DNA of 64,000 bases from Jiella mangrovi. GTDB lineage: Bacteria > Pseudomonadota > Alphaproteobacteria > Rhizobiales > Rhizobiaceae. Numbering within the stretch: position 1 is the first letter of the stretch; the number at the start of each line of letters is the position of its first letter. Under the pieces are notes generated by a model that saw only the letters and a program-made list of their open reading frames with translations, was not told the origin of the DNA and ran no database searches. Location: NCBI RefSeq assembly GCF_017815135.1, contig NZ_JAGJCF010000006.1, positions 1-64,000 on the forward strand. Reading direction: 5' to 3'. Positions 11,906-20,949 of this stretch are shown here, in pieces. The translations under genes were made by a program, and so were the position numbers.

Positions 11906-13438
11906 TCAAAGCGGGATGTTGCCATGCTTGCGGAACGGCGCCGTGACCTCCTTCGTCTTCAGCATCTCGAAGGCCCGGATCACCCGCCGCCTTGTCGAAT
12001 GGGGTATGATGACCTCGTCGACGAAGCCGCGCTGGGCGGCGATGAAGGGGTTGGCGAAGCGGTCTTCATATTTCTTCGTATGCGCGGCGAGCTTCTCGGC
12101 GTCGCCGGCATCCTTGCGGTGGATGATCTCGGAGGCGCCCTTCGCGCCCATGACGGCGATCTGGGCGCTCGGCCAGGCATAGTTCACGTCGGCGCGGATG
12201 TGTTTGGAGGCCATCACGTCATAGGCGCCGCCATAGGCCTTGCGCGTGATGACGGTGACCTTGGGCACCGTCGCCTCGGCATAGGCGAAGAGCAGCTTCG
12301 CCCCGTGCTTGATGATGCCGCCGAGTTCCTGTGAGACGCCCGGCAGGAAGCCCGGCACGTCGACGAGGGTGAGGATCGGGATGTTGAAGGCGTCGCAGAA
12401 GCGCACGAAGCGGGCGGCCTTGCGCGCGGAATCGATGTCGAGGCAGCCGGCCAGCACCATCGGCTGGTTGGCGACGACGCCGACCGTCGAGCCGTTCAGG
12501 CGCACGAAGGCGGTGATGATGTTCGGCGCGAAGTCCTTCTGGATCTCGAAGACGTCGCCCTCGTCGGCGATCTTCTCGATCAGTTCGCCCATGTCGTAGG
12601 GCTTGTTGGCGTTGTCGGGGACGAGCGTGTCGAGCGACATTTCGCTGCGCGCCGGATTGTCCGTCGTCTCGTAGACCGGCGGCTTTTCCCGGCTCGACAA
12701 GGGCAGGAAGGAAAACAGCCGCCGCATTTCGGCCAGCGCCTCGACGTCGTTCTCGAAGGCGCCGTCGGCAACCGAGCTCTTCTTGGAATGGGTGCCCGCG
12801 CCGCCGAGCTCCTCCGCCGTCACTACCTCGCCGGTGACGGTCTTCACGACGTCCGGGCCGGTGACGAACATGTAGGAGGTGTCGCGGACCATGTAGACGA
12901 AATCGGTCATCGCCGGGGAATAGACCGCGCCGCCGGCGCAGGGGCCCATGACGACGGAGATCTGCGGGATGACGCCGGAGGCCTGGACGTTGCGCCAGAA
13001 CACCTCGGCATAGCCGCCGAGCGAAGCGACGCCCTCCTGGATGCGCGCGCCGCCGGAATCGTTGAGCCCGATGATCGGGACGCCGTTCTGGACGGCGAGA
13101 TCCATGACCTTGCAGATCTTCTCCGCATGGGTCTCCGACAGGGAGCCGCCGAAGACGGTGAAGTCCTGGGAGAAGACATAGGCCGGCCGGCCGGCGATCG
13201 TGCCCCAGCCGGTGACGACGCCGTCGCCGGGGATCTGCTGGGCCTCCATGCCGAAGTCGGTCGAGCGATGGGTCTTGAAGGTGTCGTATTCCTCGAAGGA
13301 GCTTGGATCGAGAAGAACGTCGAGCCGCTCTCTCGCGGTCAGCTTGCCCTTGGCATGCTGGGCGGCGATGCGCTTTTCGCCGCCGCCGAGCCGGGCCTCT
13401 TCGCGGCGGTTTTCCAGTTGCTGGATGATGTCGAGCAT
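11906..13438 (-). CDS. pccB: Propionyl-CoA carboxylase beta subunit (carboxyltransferase)
   Basis: A 510-residue carboxyltransferase that moves CO2 from biotin on PccA to propionyl-CoA, giving methylmalonyl-CoA. It starts [20 protein letters not shown], as PccB proteins do, and shows the acyl-CoA and biotin binding oxyanion regions, including [11 protein letters not shown] and [12 protein letters not shown] in the N half and [23 protein letters not shown] in the C half (GGAY follows). The length is that of the whole family. It is upstream of pccA in the same direction, 409 bases apart. An acetyl-CoA carboxylase-type role is less likely because of the neighbouring mutase. Confidence 0.95.
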   Translation of the reverse strand: MLDIIQQLENRREEARLGGGEKRIAAQHAKGKLTARERLDVLLDPSSFEEYDTFKTHRSTDFGMEAQQIPGDGVVTGWGTIAGRPAYVFSQDFTVFGGSLSETHAEKICKVMDLAVQNGVPIIGLNDSGGARIQEGVASLGGYAEVFWRNVQASGVIPQISVVMGPCAGGAVYSPAMTDFVYMVRDTSYMFVTGPDVVKTVTGEVVTAEELGGAGTHSKKSSVADGAFENDVEALAEMRRLFSFLPLSSREKPPVYETTDNPARSEMSLDTLVPDNANKPYDMGELIEKIADEGDVFEIQKDFAPNIITAFVRLNGSTVGVVANQPMVLAGCLDIDSARKAARFVRFCDAFNIPILTLVDVPGFLPGVSQELGGIIKHGAKLLFAYAEATVPKVTVITRKAYGGAYDVMASKHIRADVNYAWPSAQIAVMGAKGASEIIHRKDAGDAEKLAAHTKKYEDRFANPFIAAQRGFVDEVIIPHSTRRRVIRAFEMLKTKEVTAPFRKHGNIPL

Positions 13439-13602
13439 CGGATACGAACCTTCAGAGCGGATGTTTGCGGAGGATCGGTCGTCCCGATCGCCGCGTCATT
13501 CGGCATGATGTCTTTTAGGGAAATGGGCAGGGCGGTGGTTTTTTCGATCCGGCATCGTCGTCCCTCGCCGTCAACGGTGCCGGGCCCGGGCATTCAGCCG
13601 GC

Positions 13603-14625
13603 TTATGATACGATTTCGAGGCCGCGCAGGGCAAAACCCCTGGCGAGCGGCGCCAGTGTTGCCGCCTCCTCGCCGGATGCGTTGCCGGCCCGCGCGCGAT
13701 CGGCGATGCCGACGAAGATGACGGCGAAGCGAAACAGCGCGAAGGCCTCGTGAAAAGCCATGAGTGGAGGCGTATCCCCGGCCTTTTCGAAATAGCGCGC
13801 GACGAATTCGTCCTTCGAGGGAATGCCGAGCGCTGCATGATCGAGGCCGCGGATGCCGCCATATTCCTGAGGTGTCGTCCGCCAGGCCATGCAGCAGAAG
13901 CCGAGATCGGCCAGCGGATGGCCGAGGGTCGAAAGCTCCCAGTCGAGGACGGCGACGACCTTCGGTTCGCTTCGATGATACATCAGATTGCCGACGCGAA
14001 AATCGCCATGGGCGATCGCAACGCGCCCGTCGTCGGGCGGCAGGTTGGCTTCGAGATAGGCGGCGAGTTCGTCGAGTTCGGGAATGTCGCTGGTCGGCGA
14101 TTGCCGCCACTGCCTCGACCAGCGCGCGAGCTGGCGCTTGAAATAGCCGGTCTTGCGTCCGTAGTCGCCAAGCCCGACCGCATCCGGATCGACGGCGTGA
14201 AGGGCGGCGAGCGTGTCGGCCATTGCCAGATAGGCGGCGCGGCGGTCTTGCGGCGTCAGGCCCGCCATCGCGGCGTCGTGGAAGACCCGGCCTTCCAGCC
14301 GTTCCATGAGATAGAAGGGCGTGCCGACGACGTCCGGCTCGCCGTGAAAGAGGATCATCTCCGGCACCGGGACGTCGGTCTGTGACAGGGCCTCCATCAC
14401 CGTGTATTCCCGATCGACGGCATGGGCGCCCTTGAGGATGTCGCCGGGGGGCTGCTTGCGCAGCACCATCCGCCGCTCGCCCGCATCGAGGAAGAAGGTC
14501 GGATTGGACTGGCCGCCGCCGATGCGTTCGAGGCGCATCGGGCCGCCGACGCCGAGGCGATCGGCGACGAAACCGGCGAGCCGCTCGGGGTCGAATTCCA
14601 GCGTGCCTGATACCGCGATGTCCAT
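13603..14625 (-). CDS. APH-family phosphotransferase, ACAD10/11-type kinase domain (possible 4-hydroxyacyl-CoA kinase)
   Basis: A 340-residue protein kinase-like fold enzyme. It contains IAHGDFRVGNLMYH (the catalytic-loop HGDxxxxN) and VLDWELSTLGHPLADLG (DFG-equivalent DWE with an ACAD10/11-type continuation). This subfamily is not an antibiotic kinase: it matches the N-terminal half of animal ACAD10/ACAD11 and LvaA of Pseudomonas, which phosphorylate 4-hydroxyacyl-CoA so that a partner acyl-CoA dehydrogenase can remove the phosphate. Here such a dehydrogenase lies 44 bases upstream in the same direction, supporting this role. The propionyl-CoA genes follow 164 bases downstream. The substrate is inferred, not shown. 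Confidence 0.8.
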   Translation of the reverse strand: MDIAVSGTLEFDPERLAGFVADRLGVGGPMRLERIGGGQSNPTFFLDAGERRMVLRKQPPGDILKGAHAVDREYTVMEALSQTDVPVPEMILFHGEPDVVGTPFYLMERLEGRVFHDAAMAGLTPQDRRAAYLAMADTLAALHAVDPDAVGLGDYGRKTGYFKRQLARWSRQWRQSPTSDIPELDELAAYLEANLPPDDGRVAIAHGDFRVGNLMYHRSEPKVVAVLDWELSTLGHPLADLGFCCMAWRTTPQEYGGIRGLDHAALGIPSKDEFVARYFEKAGDTPPLMAFHEAFALFRFAVIFVGIADRARAGNASGEEAATLAPLARGFALRGLEIVS

Positions 14626-14669
14626 CCTGCCTCCTCCCGTGCCCTCTCCCGGCCTCGCGCCGTCAGCTC

Positions 14670-15893
14670 TCAGCTGCCGCCGCCGTCATCTTCCGCGACC
14701 GGCCAGCGCCAGAGATCGGCGCCCTCCTCGGCGAGCGCGCGGCTGATCACCATCTTGTGGACCTCGTCTGCCCCGTCGACGAGGCGGGCCTGCCGGGCAT
14801 AGCGGTAGATCCATTCGAGCACGGTGTCCTTGGAATAGCCTCTCGCCCCGTTGATCTGGATCGCCGTGTCGACGGCTGAGTGAAGCAGGTTGGCGACGTG
14901 GATCTTCGCCATCGACACCTCGGTGCGGGCGAAGCTGCCCTGGTCGATCGCCCAGGCCGCCTTCGCCACCAGAAGGCGCCCGATCTCGATGCGCATGGCG
15001 ATGTCGCCGAGCATGATCTGGATGCTCTCGCGATCGGCGAGGCGGACGCCGAAGCCCTCCCGCTCGGCGGCGTATTCAGTCGCGATTTCCATGGAGCGCT
15101 TGGCAAGGCCGAGCCAGCGCATGCAGTGGGTGAGGCGGGCCGGGCCGAGGCGGGTCTGCGTCACCTTGAGGCCGCGGCCGACGTCGAGGAGGATGTCCTC
15201 CTCGCCGACCTCGAGCCCCTCGAAGGCGATCTCGCAATGGCCGCCATGCTCCTCCGGCCCCATGATCGGGATACGCCTCAGGATCTGCCAGCCGGGCTGG
15301 TCCTTGTGGAACAGGAAGGCGGTGAGGCCCGAGCGCGGGTCGTCCGAGGTGCGGGCGAGGAGGATGAAATGGCTCGCCTCGGCAGCGCCGGTGATGAACC
15401 ATTTGCGCCCGGTGATGACGAAGCGGTCGCCGCGCCTTTCCGCCCGCGTCCGGATCATCGAGGGGTCGGAGCCGCCGCCCGGATGCGGCTCGGTCATGGC
15501 GAAGGCCGAGCGTACCTTGCCCTCGACGATGGGCTTCAGCCACTTCTCCTTCTGCCGTTCGGTGCCGAGCTTTTCGAGCACCATCATGTTGCCGTCGTCG
15601 GGCGCGGCCGAATTGAACACCACCGGCCCGAAGATCGAGCGGTTCATCGCCTCGTAGGTGACGGCCATGCCGACGGTGGAAAGGCCCGCGCCGCCGGCAT
15701 GTTCTGGCAGCTGCAGGCACCACAGCCCTTCGGCTTTGGCTTTCTCGCGCAGCTCGGCGAGGAGCGGCAGCGCGATGTTTTCGTGCGCGTCATAGCTCGA
15801 AGGGTCGGCTTCGAGCGGCAGGAGCTCGCGATCGACGAAGCGCGCGATGCGGGCCCGGTAGTCCTCGATCCGGGGCGCGATGTGAAAATCCAT
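14670..15893 (-). CDS. Acyl-CoA dehydrogenase, ACAD10/11-type
   Basis: A 407-residue flavoprotein. The FAD/substrate-binding segment AFAMTEPHPGGGSDPSMIRT lies near residues 130-150, and TGRKWFITGA follows. The C-terminal part carries the conserved INGARGYSKDTVLEWIYRYAR region and a glutamine/arginine-rich helical bundle. Members of this branch pair with APH-type kinases, and the kinase gene is 44 bases downstream here, so the two are probably one functional unit comparable to LvaA/LvaC of levulinate catabolism. It is the first gene of the minus-strand block ending in methylmalonyl-CoA mutase. Ordinary beta-oxidation dehydrogenase activity remains possible. Confidence 0.88.
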   Translation of the reverse strand: MDFHIAPRIEDYRARIARFVDRELLPLEADPSSYDAHENIALPLLAELREKAKAEGLWCLQLPEHAGGAGLSTVGMAVTYEAMNRSIFGPVVFNSAAPDDGNMMVLEKLGTERQKEKWLKPIVEGKVRSAFAMTEPHPGGGSDPSMIRTRAERRGDRFVITGRKWFITGAAEASHFILLARTSDDPRSGLTAFLFHKDQPGWQILRRIPIMGPEEHGGHCEIAFEGLEVGEEDILLDVGRGLKVTQTRLGPARLTHCMRWLGLAKRSMEIATEYAAEREGFGVRLADRESIQIMLGDIAMRIEIGRLLVAKAAWAIDQGSFARTEVSMAKIHVANLLHSAVDTAIQINGARGYSKDTVLEWIYRYARQARLVDGADEVHKMVISRALAEEGADLWRWPVAEDDGGGS

Positions 15894-15922
15894 GGAAGCC
15901 TCCCAACTCCGTTTCGAGGGAT

Positions 15923-16089
15923 CTACAGCATCGGCCCAACAATCGAAAATCGATTTTCAGAACGCACGATCCGCAGGAACCACGACGAGAGCGCCGGGCG
16001 AAAAAGTGGAATCCGGTTTTTCGACAAGCCGGCGCGCCAGATAGAATCTACAGCACCGGACGATGCGAAGTTATCGCCCGGCGCTGTAA
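15923..16089. repeat. Intergenic palindromic element in a 420-base gene-free stretch
   Basis: The 420 bases between the acyl-CoA dehydrogenase start and the chemotaxis operon end (15894-16313) contain no gene but are structured. CTACAGCATCGG at 15923 and CTACAGCACCGG at 16048 are near-direct repeats, and CCGGCGCTGTA at 16078-16088 pairs with the second to form a 10-of-11 stem. A perfect 14-base palindrome GAAAATCGATTTTC sits at 15945-15958, and a GAAAAAGTGGAATCCGG box follows near 16000-16016. This combination resembles dispersed repeats seen in many rhizobial intergenic regions. Only one copy is in the window, so dispersal is not shown here. Confidence 0.5.
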
Positions 16090-16313
16090 AGACGACGCGG
16101 GTCTCATCGGACATCCTGCAGGACAGTCTCGCGGGAGGCTGCGTGAAGGGTTGGATTGACGATTCTTCGCCACGAAGCGTCGTCGCGGATGCCGGTTTCC
16201 GGGCAGGCCGCCCTGCAAGACCCGCCTCGAGCGACCGCCGCACCGACCAGCAAAATCGTGATGCCGATGGCTCTTGCGGGGCCCGCCGGCCTCTGGTGTC
16301 GCTGCCGGCCTGC

Positions 16314-18062
16314 TCAGAAGAGAAAGGCGTCGAGATCGTCATCCGCAGATTGCGCCGGCTCTTCTTCCGGCGCCGGGGACGCCGTTCCGAGCACTTCGTC
16401 ATGTATTCTGCGCTCGGCTTCCATCGTATATGCCCGTCGCAGTGCCGCGAACATTTCGGCATGGGTGGAGGCGAGGGCCGGATCGCCGGTTTCTGCACTC
16501 TCCATCCTCTCGCCGAGACTGGCCTCGACCTCCGAGAGGTCCTCGACGAGACCGGAGAGTTTCCCAAGAGCGCCGCCGGCATCGTCGGTCAGGCCGACGA
16601 TCCGCCGTCCAACGGAATCGAGAACCGAGCTGGCTGCTTCCATCCGCTCGTCGGCCGTCGATAGGATGGAACGCGCCTGCTGGGCATCCTCGACGAGAGC
16701 TCCGATGCCGCGGTCAGCCGATCCCTGACGGACCGCCCCGAGCTCGTCCGCAAGCGTTCCAAGTTTCGACAGGCTCGCCGAGACCGATTCGGCCTGGATC
16801 ACCATGCCGCCCACGACTTCCCGCATCTGGCGCGAGACGACGCCGAGCGCAACACCCTTCGTGCCGAGGCGCGAACATCCGATCGCCATGTTGAGGCTGA
16901 CGAGCCTCATCTCGAATTCGAGACGATGCAGTTCGCCGTCATAGGCGCCGAAGGCCGCGACGTCGTCGTCGATGGACCTGGCGAGCGCCATGATGTGCTC
17001 CTGTTCGCATTGGGAGCGAGAGAGTTCGTTCGCGGCCTGCGCGATGTCCAGACCGAGGCGCGCAGTGCCCGGCTCGCCCGCTCGCCTGTTGCCGCCGAGC
17101 TGCGTCTTCAAGGTGCCGAACGTGCGGTCGATGTCGCCAGACAGGACGAGAATCGCCTCGTTCAGCGAGTCCGACTCCTCGACGAGCTTGGCCCGGGCGC
17201 CCTGCATCTGCGCGCATTGCAGCGTGAGCAGCAGATTTTCTGCCTCCGGCGCCTGATCGAGGCTGGCTAGCGCCGACGAGACATGTTCGAGCCGCTGGCG
17301 GGTGTAGTCGCCGACCTGCATCGAGGAGACGACCTCCGACACCTGGTGCGACAGCGACGCGCAGGCCGCTTCCGCAGCCGTGCTCGCCCCGGCGGCGCGC
17401 TGGCGGTCGTTCACGGCAGCGGCGAGATCGGCGCCGATTCTTTCCTGCAGCCGTTCGGTCGCGGACAGAAAGTTGCGTTCAAAGATCTCGCTGCGGGCGG
17501 AGGCGGCGGTCAGCAGCTTTAGCAGTCGTACCTGCCCGGCAGTGAGATTGTCCACAACGACCGAGGTTCGCTTCACGGAGTCGAGAATGTCGTCGGCAAA
17601 GACGGCGAGTTCCATCTCGCCGTGCTTTCGAATGGTTGCTGCGATCATGCGAGCGTTCATCGCAATGGCCGAAATCATCGAGACCGTCTGGCGCAGGTCC
17701 TCGATCTTATGCCCGGCGGAAGACACCACCCGGATCAGGTCGCCGACCAGCGCACGCTCCCGGCGCGTCGCCTCCAAGAGCGTCAGACATTCGGCGACGA
17801 GCCGGTCGATCGCCGCCTCGGCCGATGTGACCTCCGGACCGGCATGCGCTTCGGTGACAGCCTCGAACGCCTTGCGCATGTCCCCCAGAAGGCCGAGGCA
17901 GGCGAGCAGACTCTCGCCGATGCCGAGAAAAATCGCCTCGACTCCCTCGATCGTCCCGTCGAGGCGCGCGCGGGAGCCCTTCAGCGACTGGTCGTCGTGT
18001 CGAACGGGTTGAAGGCTTCGATCGGAAAGGATGTCGGGCTTCTGTACGGCGATGGCGCTCAT
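16314..18062 (-). CDS. Soluble chemotaxis-operon coiled-coil protein with two MCP-tip-like segments and a CheZ-like motif
   Basis: A 582-residue, almost wholly helical protein with no signal or membrane segment, translationally coupled to cheB by a 4-base ATGA overlap. Two segments resemble the hairpin tip of chemoreceptors (LLALNAAIEAARAGE…GFAVVADEVRKLA): residues about 128-165 (ISAIAMNARMIAATI then AVFADDILDSVKR) and about 387-417 (VSLNMAIGCSRLG then VALGVVSRQMREVV). Between them lies VGDYTRQRLEHV, with Asp252 and Gln256 in the D-x-T-x-Q spacing of the CheZ phosphatase site. The C terminus is acidic (SADDDLDAFLF). It may dock on the array or act on CheY-P; I do not know a named family for it. 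The start ATG at 18062 replaces a longer open frame that only overlaps cheB. Confidence 0.75.
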   Translation of the reverse strand: MSAIAVQKPDILSDRSLQPVRHDDQSLKGSRARLDGTIEGVEAIFLGIGESLLACLGLLGDMRKAFEAVTEAHAGPEVTSAEAAIDRLVAECLTLLEATRRERALVGDLIRVVSSAGHKIEDLRQTVSMISAIAMNARMIAATIRKHGEMELAVFADDILDSVKRTSVVVDNLTAGQVRLLKLLTAASARSEIFERNFLSATERLQERIGADLAAAVNDRQRAAGASTAAEAACASLSHQVSEVVSSMQVGDYTRQRLEHVSSALASLDQAPEAENLLLTLQCAQMQGARAKLVEESDSLNEAILVLSGDIDRTFGTLKTQLGGNRRAGEPGTARLGLDIAQAANELSRSQCEQEHIMALARSIDDDVAAFGAYDGELHRLEFEMRLVSLNMAIGCSRLGTKGVALGVVSRQMREVVGGMVIQAESVSASLSKLGTLADELGAVRQGSADRGIGALVEDAQQARSILSTADERMEAASSVLDSVGRRIVGLTDDAGGALGKLSGLVEDLSEVEASLGERMESAETGDPALASTHAEMFAALRRAYTMEAERRIHDEVLGTASPAPEEEPAQSADDDLDAFLF

Positions 18063-19204
18063 GAGGCGATCCCGGCGGTCTGGGTTGCGAGTGCGGCGCT
18101 GCGCAGAACGTCGCTCGCCACCTTGTTGAGGGGGACGATCTTCTCGGCGGCGCCGAGCTGGATCGCCTCGCGCGGCATGCCGAAGACGATGCTCGTCTCT
18201 TCGTCCTGGGCGAATGTGTGCGATCCCATGGTCCGCATCTCCAGAAGACCACGGGCGCCGTCGTCGCCCATGCCGGTCAAGATCACACCGATCGCGTTCG
18301 CGCCGGCGGTCTGGGCGACCGAGCGGAACATGACATCGACCGAGGGACGGTGGCGGCAGACATACGGGCCGTCCTGCACCGTGACCGTGTAGCGGCTGGA
18401 CTGGCGCCGCAGCAGCATGTGCCGGTTGCCGGGAGCGATCAGCACCCGACCGGGAAGGACCACGTCGCCGTCGCTGGCTTCTCGCACCTCGACGGCGCAC
18501 ATTCCGTTCAGCCGGCGGGCGAAGGCCGCCGTGAAGCCTGCCGGCATGTGCTGGACGATCAGCATGCCGGGTGCCGTGGCCGGCAACCGGGTGAGCACGG
18601 CCGCGAGCGCCTCGGTGCCGCCGGTCGATGCGCCGATGGCGACGATCGGCTCGGTCACGGGGATCGAACGCTTGAGCGAGGCGATGCGGGTCTCGGAGAT
18701 CGGCGGGATGACGACGTCCGCAAGGTGCTTGGCCTCGACCGCCGGCTTCGGCTCGCGCCGCGCCCCGCTTCGCACCCGCGCATGGGCCGCAGCCTTGGCG
18801 ACGTCGCAGATCAGCATGCGCGATTCGGTGAAGAACTGCTTGGTATCGACGCGCGGTTTGGTGATGACGTCCACGGCACCGGCGGCGAGTGCCTCCATCA
18901 TCACGTCGGAATTCTCGCTGGCAAGGCTCGAACAGATCACCACCGGAATCGGCCGCTGGGCCATGATCTTCTTCAGGAAGGTGAGGCCGTCCATGCGCGG
19001 CATCTCGATATCGAGCACAAGCACGTCCGGGATCTGCTGGCGGATCTTCTCGGCCGCCAGATAGGGATCCGCAGCGGTTCCTATGACCTCTATTTCCGGA
19101 TCGTCGGAGAAGATGGCGGTCAATGTCGAGCGCACCGAGGCGGAGTCGTCGACGATCAGCACCCTGATCTTCCCGCCGTGCGTATCGGCCGCGTTCTTCT
19201 GCAT
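18059..19204 (-). CDS. cheB: Chemotaxis protein-glutamate methylesterase CheB
   Basis: Removes methyl groups from chemoreceptors when phosphorylated by CheA, giving adaptation. The 381-residue protein has an N-terminal receiver domain (VLIVDDSASVR; phospho-acceptor Asp65 in VLDIEMPRMDG) and a C-terminal methylesterase domain with the Ser of AIGASTGGTEAL, the His of VQHMPAGFT and the Asp of GMGDDGARGL as catalytic triad. The ATG at 19204 has an AGGAA ribosome site; a TTG at 19231 in the same frame would add nine residues and is less likely. It lies 72 bases after cheR and overlaps the next gene by 4 bases. Confidence 0.96.
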   Translation of the reverse strand: MQKNAADTHGGKIRVLIVDDSASVRSTLTAIFSDDPEIEVIGTAADPYLAAEKIRQQIPDVLVLDIEMPRMDGLTFLKKIMAQRPIPVVICSSLASENSDVMMEALAAGAVDVITKPRVDTKQFFTESRMLICDVAKAAAHARVRSGARREPKPAVEAKHLADVVIPPISETRIASLKRSIPVTEPIVAIGASTGGTEALAAVLTRLPATAPGMLIVQHMPAGFTAAFARRLNGMCAVEVREASDGDVVLPGRVLIAPGNRHMLLRRQSSRYTVTVQDGPYVCRHRPSVDVMFRSVAQTAGANAIGVILTGMGDDGARGLLEMRTMGSHTFAQDEETSIVFGMPREAIQLGAAEKIVPLNKVASDVLRSAALATQTAGIAS

Positions 19205-19276
19205 CGCTCGTTCCTGAATTTTGCGTCCCAATCAGCCGGTGAGGTTCGACCACGGCCGATCGTGACGAAGGGGCGC

Positions 19277-20164
19277 TTAGGATTTCTGGTAGATCGTCGG
19301 TCCGATTTGGCGAAACTCGCTCCCGCGCACGGCCATCGATTCGGAGTGCCCCACGATGAGGAAGCCGTTCGGCCTGAGATGGCCGCCGAGACGGGTCACG
19401 ACCGCGTGCTGGTCGGCCTTGTCGAAGTAGATGAGGACGTTGCGCAGGAAAATGATATCGACGTCCCTGTCATAGGGGTACCGGTCGCTCATGAGATTCA
19501 TGCGCTCGAAACGCGCCTTGCGGCGCAATTCCGGGACGATGCGAACCTCTGCCCGCATGTCCTCGGCACGCCCGTCCATGACGTAGCGGGTTCGTTTTTC
19601 GAGTGGGACCGGAGCCATCGCCTCGATCGGATAGACCGCGCGCCGCGCCTGTTCGAGCACGGCGGTCGAGATATCCGTGCCGAGCACCGCATAGGTGAAG
19701 TCCTGGCGCTCGCGGGCGAGATCCTCCAGCACCATGGCGATCGACCAGGCTTCCGCACCGTTGGAGCTCGCCGCGCTCCAGACCTTCACAAGGCGGTTCG
19801 CGCCGCGCGCCAGAAGCTCGGGAACGAGCCGGCGCTCCATCAGCTCGAGATGTTCCGGTTCGCGGAAGAAGTCGGTCTTGTTGGTCGTCATCACGTCGAT
19901 GAGGTGAACCAACTCGCCTTCCAGGCCTCCCTCGTCGAACAGGTGCCGGCAGTAGGCGCCCAGGGTGGAGAGCTTTCGCGCGCGCATCCGTTTGCGAAGA
20001 CGTCCCTCGATCATCACCCGCTTGGCCTGGGGCAGCCTTATGCCGGTCTGCTGGGTGACGAGGTCGGTCAGACGCTGGAAATCGGCCTTGGAGATTTGAT
20101 CATCCCTGACGGGCGGAGCGAAACGGGAGCCAAGCGGCTCGGCAAGAGCGGTAGCGGGGGGCAT
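19277..20164 (-). CDS. cheR: Chemotaxis protein methyltransferase CheR
   Basis: A 295-residue SAM-dependent enzyme that methylates receptor glutamates. The N-terminal all-alpha domain (DFQRLTDLVTQQTGIRL, then RLRKRMRARKLSTLGAYCRHL) is followed by the Rossmann domain with the SAM-binding VWSAASSNGAEAWSIAMVL and DIIFLRNVLIYFD segments typical of CheR. It has about 20 additional N-terminal residues but no tetratricopeptide extension. It is between cheW and cheB in the operon. A receptor carboxy-terminal pentapeptide is not seen in the operon's MCP, so CheR probably methylates without tethering. Confidence 0.95.
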   Translation of the reverse strand: MPPATALAEPLGSRFAPPVRDDQISKADFQRLTDLVTQQTGIRLPQAKRVMIEGRLRKRMRARKLSTLGAYCRHLFDEGGLEGELVHLIDVMTTNKTDFFREPEHLELMERRLVPELLARGANRLVKVWSAASSNGAEAWSIAMVLEDLARERQDFTYAVLGTDISTAVLEQARRAVYPIEAMAPVPLEKRTRYVMDGRAEDMRAEVRIVPELRRKARFERMNLMSDRYPYDRDVDIIFLRNVLIYFDKADQHAVVTRLGGHLRPNGFLIVGHSESMAVRGSEFRQIGPTIYQKS

Positions 20165-20303
20165 CGTCGTCCTTTACGCGTCTCGCAGGTCGGGTTGTCG
20201 GTGCCGGCTGCGATGGCGGAGATTTGAGAGGCGAAACGGTTCAGGTCTCGGGCCGGTGCTTCTTCGAAAGCCCTGGCCGTGCCCTCAGGCGGATGAGCGA
20301 AGG

Positions 20304-20768
20304 TCAGGCGGCCGCTGTCACGCCGGCGACGTCTTGGGAGACGAACAACCGGTCGAGATCGAACACCGTCGCGAAGGCACCGTTGCGACGTCCGACGCCG
20401 GCGACACACTCGGCACCCCATCGCCCGCCGATCTTCACCGGCGGTTCGAGCGGACCGTCGAGCTCCGCGACCTCGAAAACCCGGTCTGCCCGAAGAGCCA
20501 GCTTCTGCATGGCTCCGCTCATCAGAACGTCGAGGACGATGACGCGGGTGTCGTGGGTATCCTCGGCCGGGCTCATGCCGAGGCGAAGCCTCAGGTCGAT
20601 CACGGGAACGCTCTGCCCGCGAACTTCGATGATGCCGAGAAAGTCTTCCGGCGCCCTCGGCATTCTGGCGATGGGCTGGGGCTCGAGAATCTCCTGAACG
20701 CGCGATACCGGAACCGCGAAGAGGGAGTCGGCGACGCCCAGGGTCACATATTGCGTTGCTTCGGTCAT
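20304..20768 (-). CDS. cheW: CheW-type coupling protein (first of two)
   Basis: A 154-residue single-domain protein of the CheW SH3-like double-barrel fold that connects receptors to CheA. It shows the family pattern: YVTLGVADSLFAVPVSRVQEIL at the start, GIIEVRGQSVPVIDLRLRLG in the middle and a Val-rich second barrel with RVFEVAEL. It is encoded after the MCP gene and before cheR, and differs clearly from the other CheW of this operon (22701-23180). Having two couplers may allow separate pairing with the membrane receptor and the soluble receptor-like protein; that is speculation. Confidence 0.92.
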   Translation of the reverse strand: MTEATQYVTLGVADSLFAVPVSRVQEILEPQPIARMPRAPEDFLGIIEVRGQSVPVIDLRLRLGMSPAEDTHDTRVIVLDVLMSGAMQKLALRADRVFEVAELDGPLEPPVKIGGRWGAECVAGVGRRNGAFATVFDLDRLFVSQDVAGVTAAA

Positions 20769-20907
20769 GGGGCGTCTCTTTCGGCTGAAATGGCGGGATC
20801 GGCGGGACGGATCAGGATCGCTTCGTCGCTGCGCGGCCTGCCTTGGATTCTATGGGACGGGAGGGGCTTTAGGTGCGCTTCGGCACCCGAGATCTTCCCT
20901 GATCGGC

Positions 20908-20937
20908 GCCCTCCCGGCCACCATGGACCGGGAGGGC
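20908..20937 (-). terminator. Strong hairpin downstream of the MCP gene
   Basis: A perfect 10-bp stem, GCCCTCCCGG with CCGGGAGGGC, and a 10-nt loop begins 13 bases after the MCP stop on the minus strand. No T-run follows, so it may stabilise the mRNA end or reduce readthrough into the downstream cheW rather than terminate fully. Confidence 0.5.
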
Positions 20938-20949
20938 GTGCCGGTCGCC

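Noticed and set aside
18059-19253. An open frame upstream of the MCP-like protein that would make a 979-residue product
   Set aside because: The part beyond 18062 is cheB read in another frame with no homology; the true start overlaps cheB by 4 bases.
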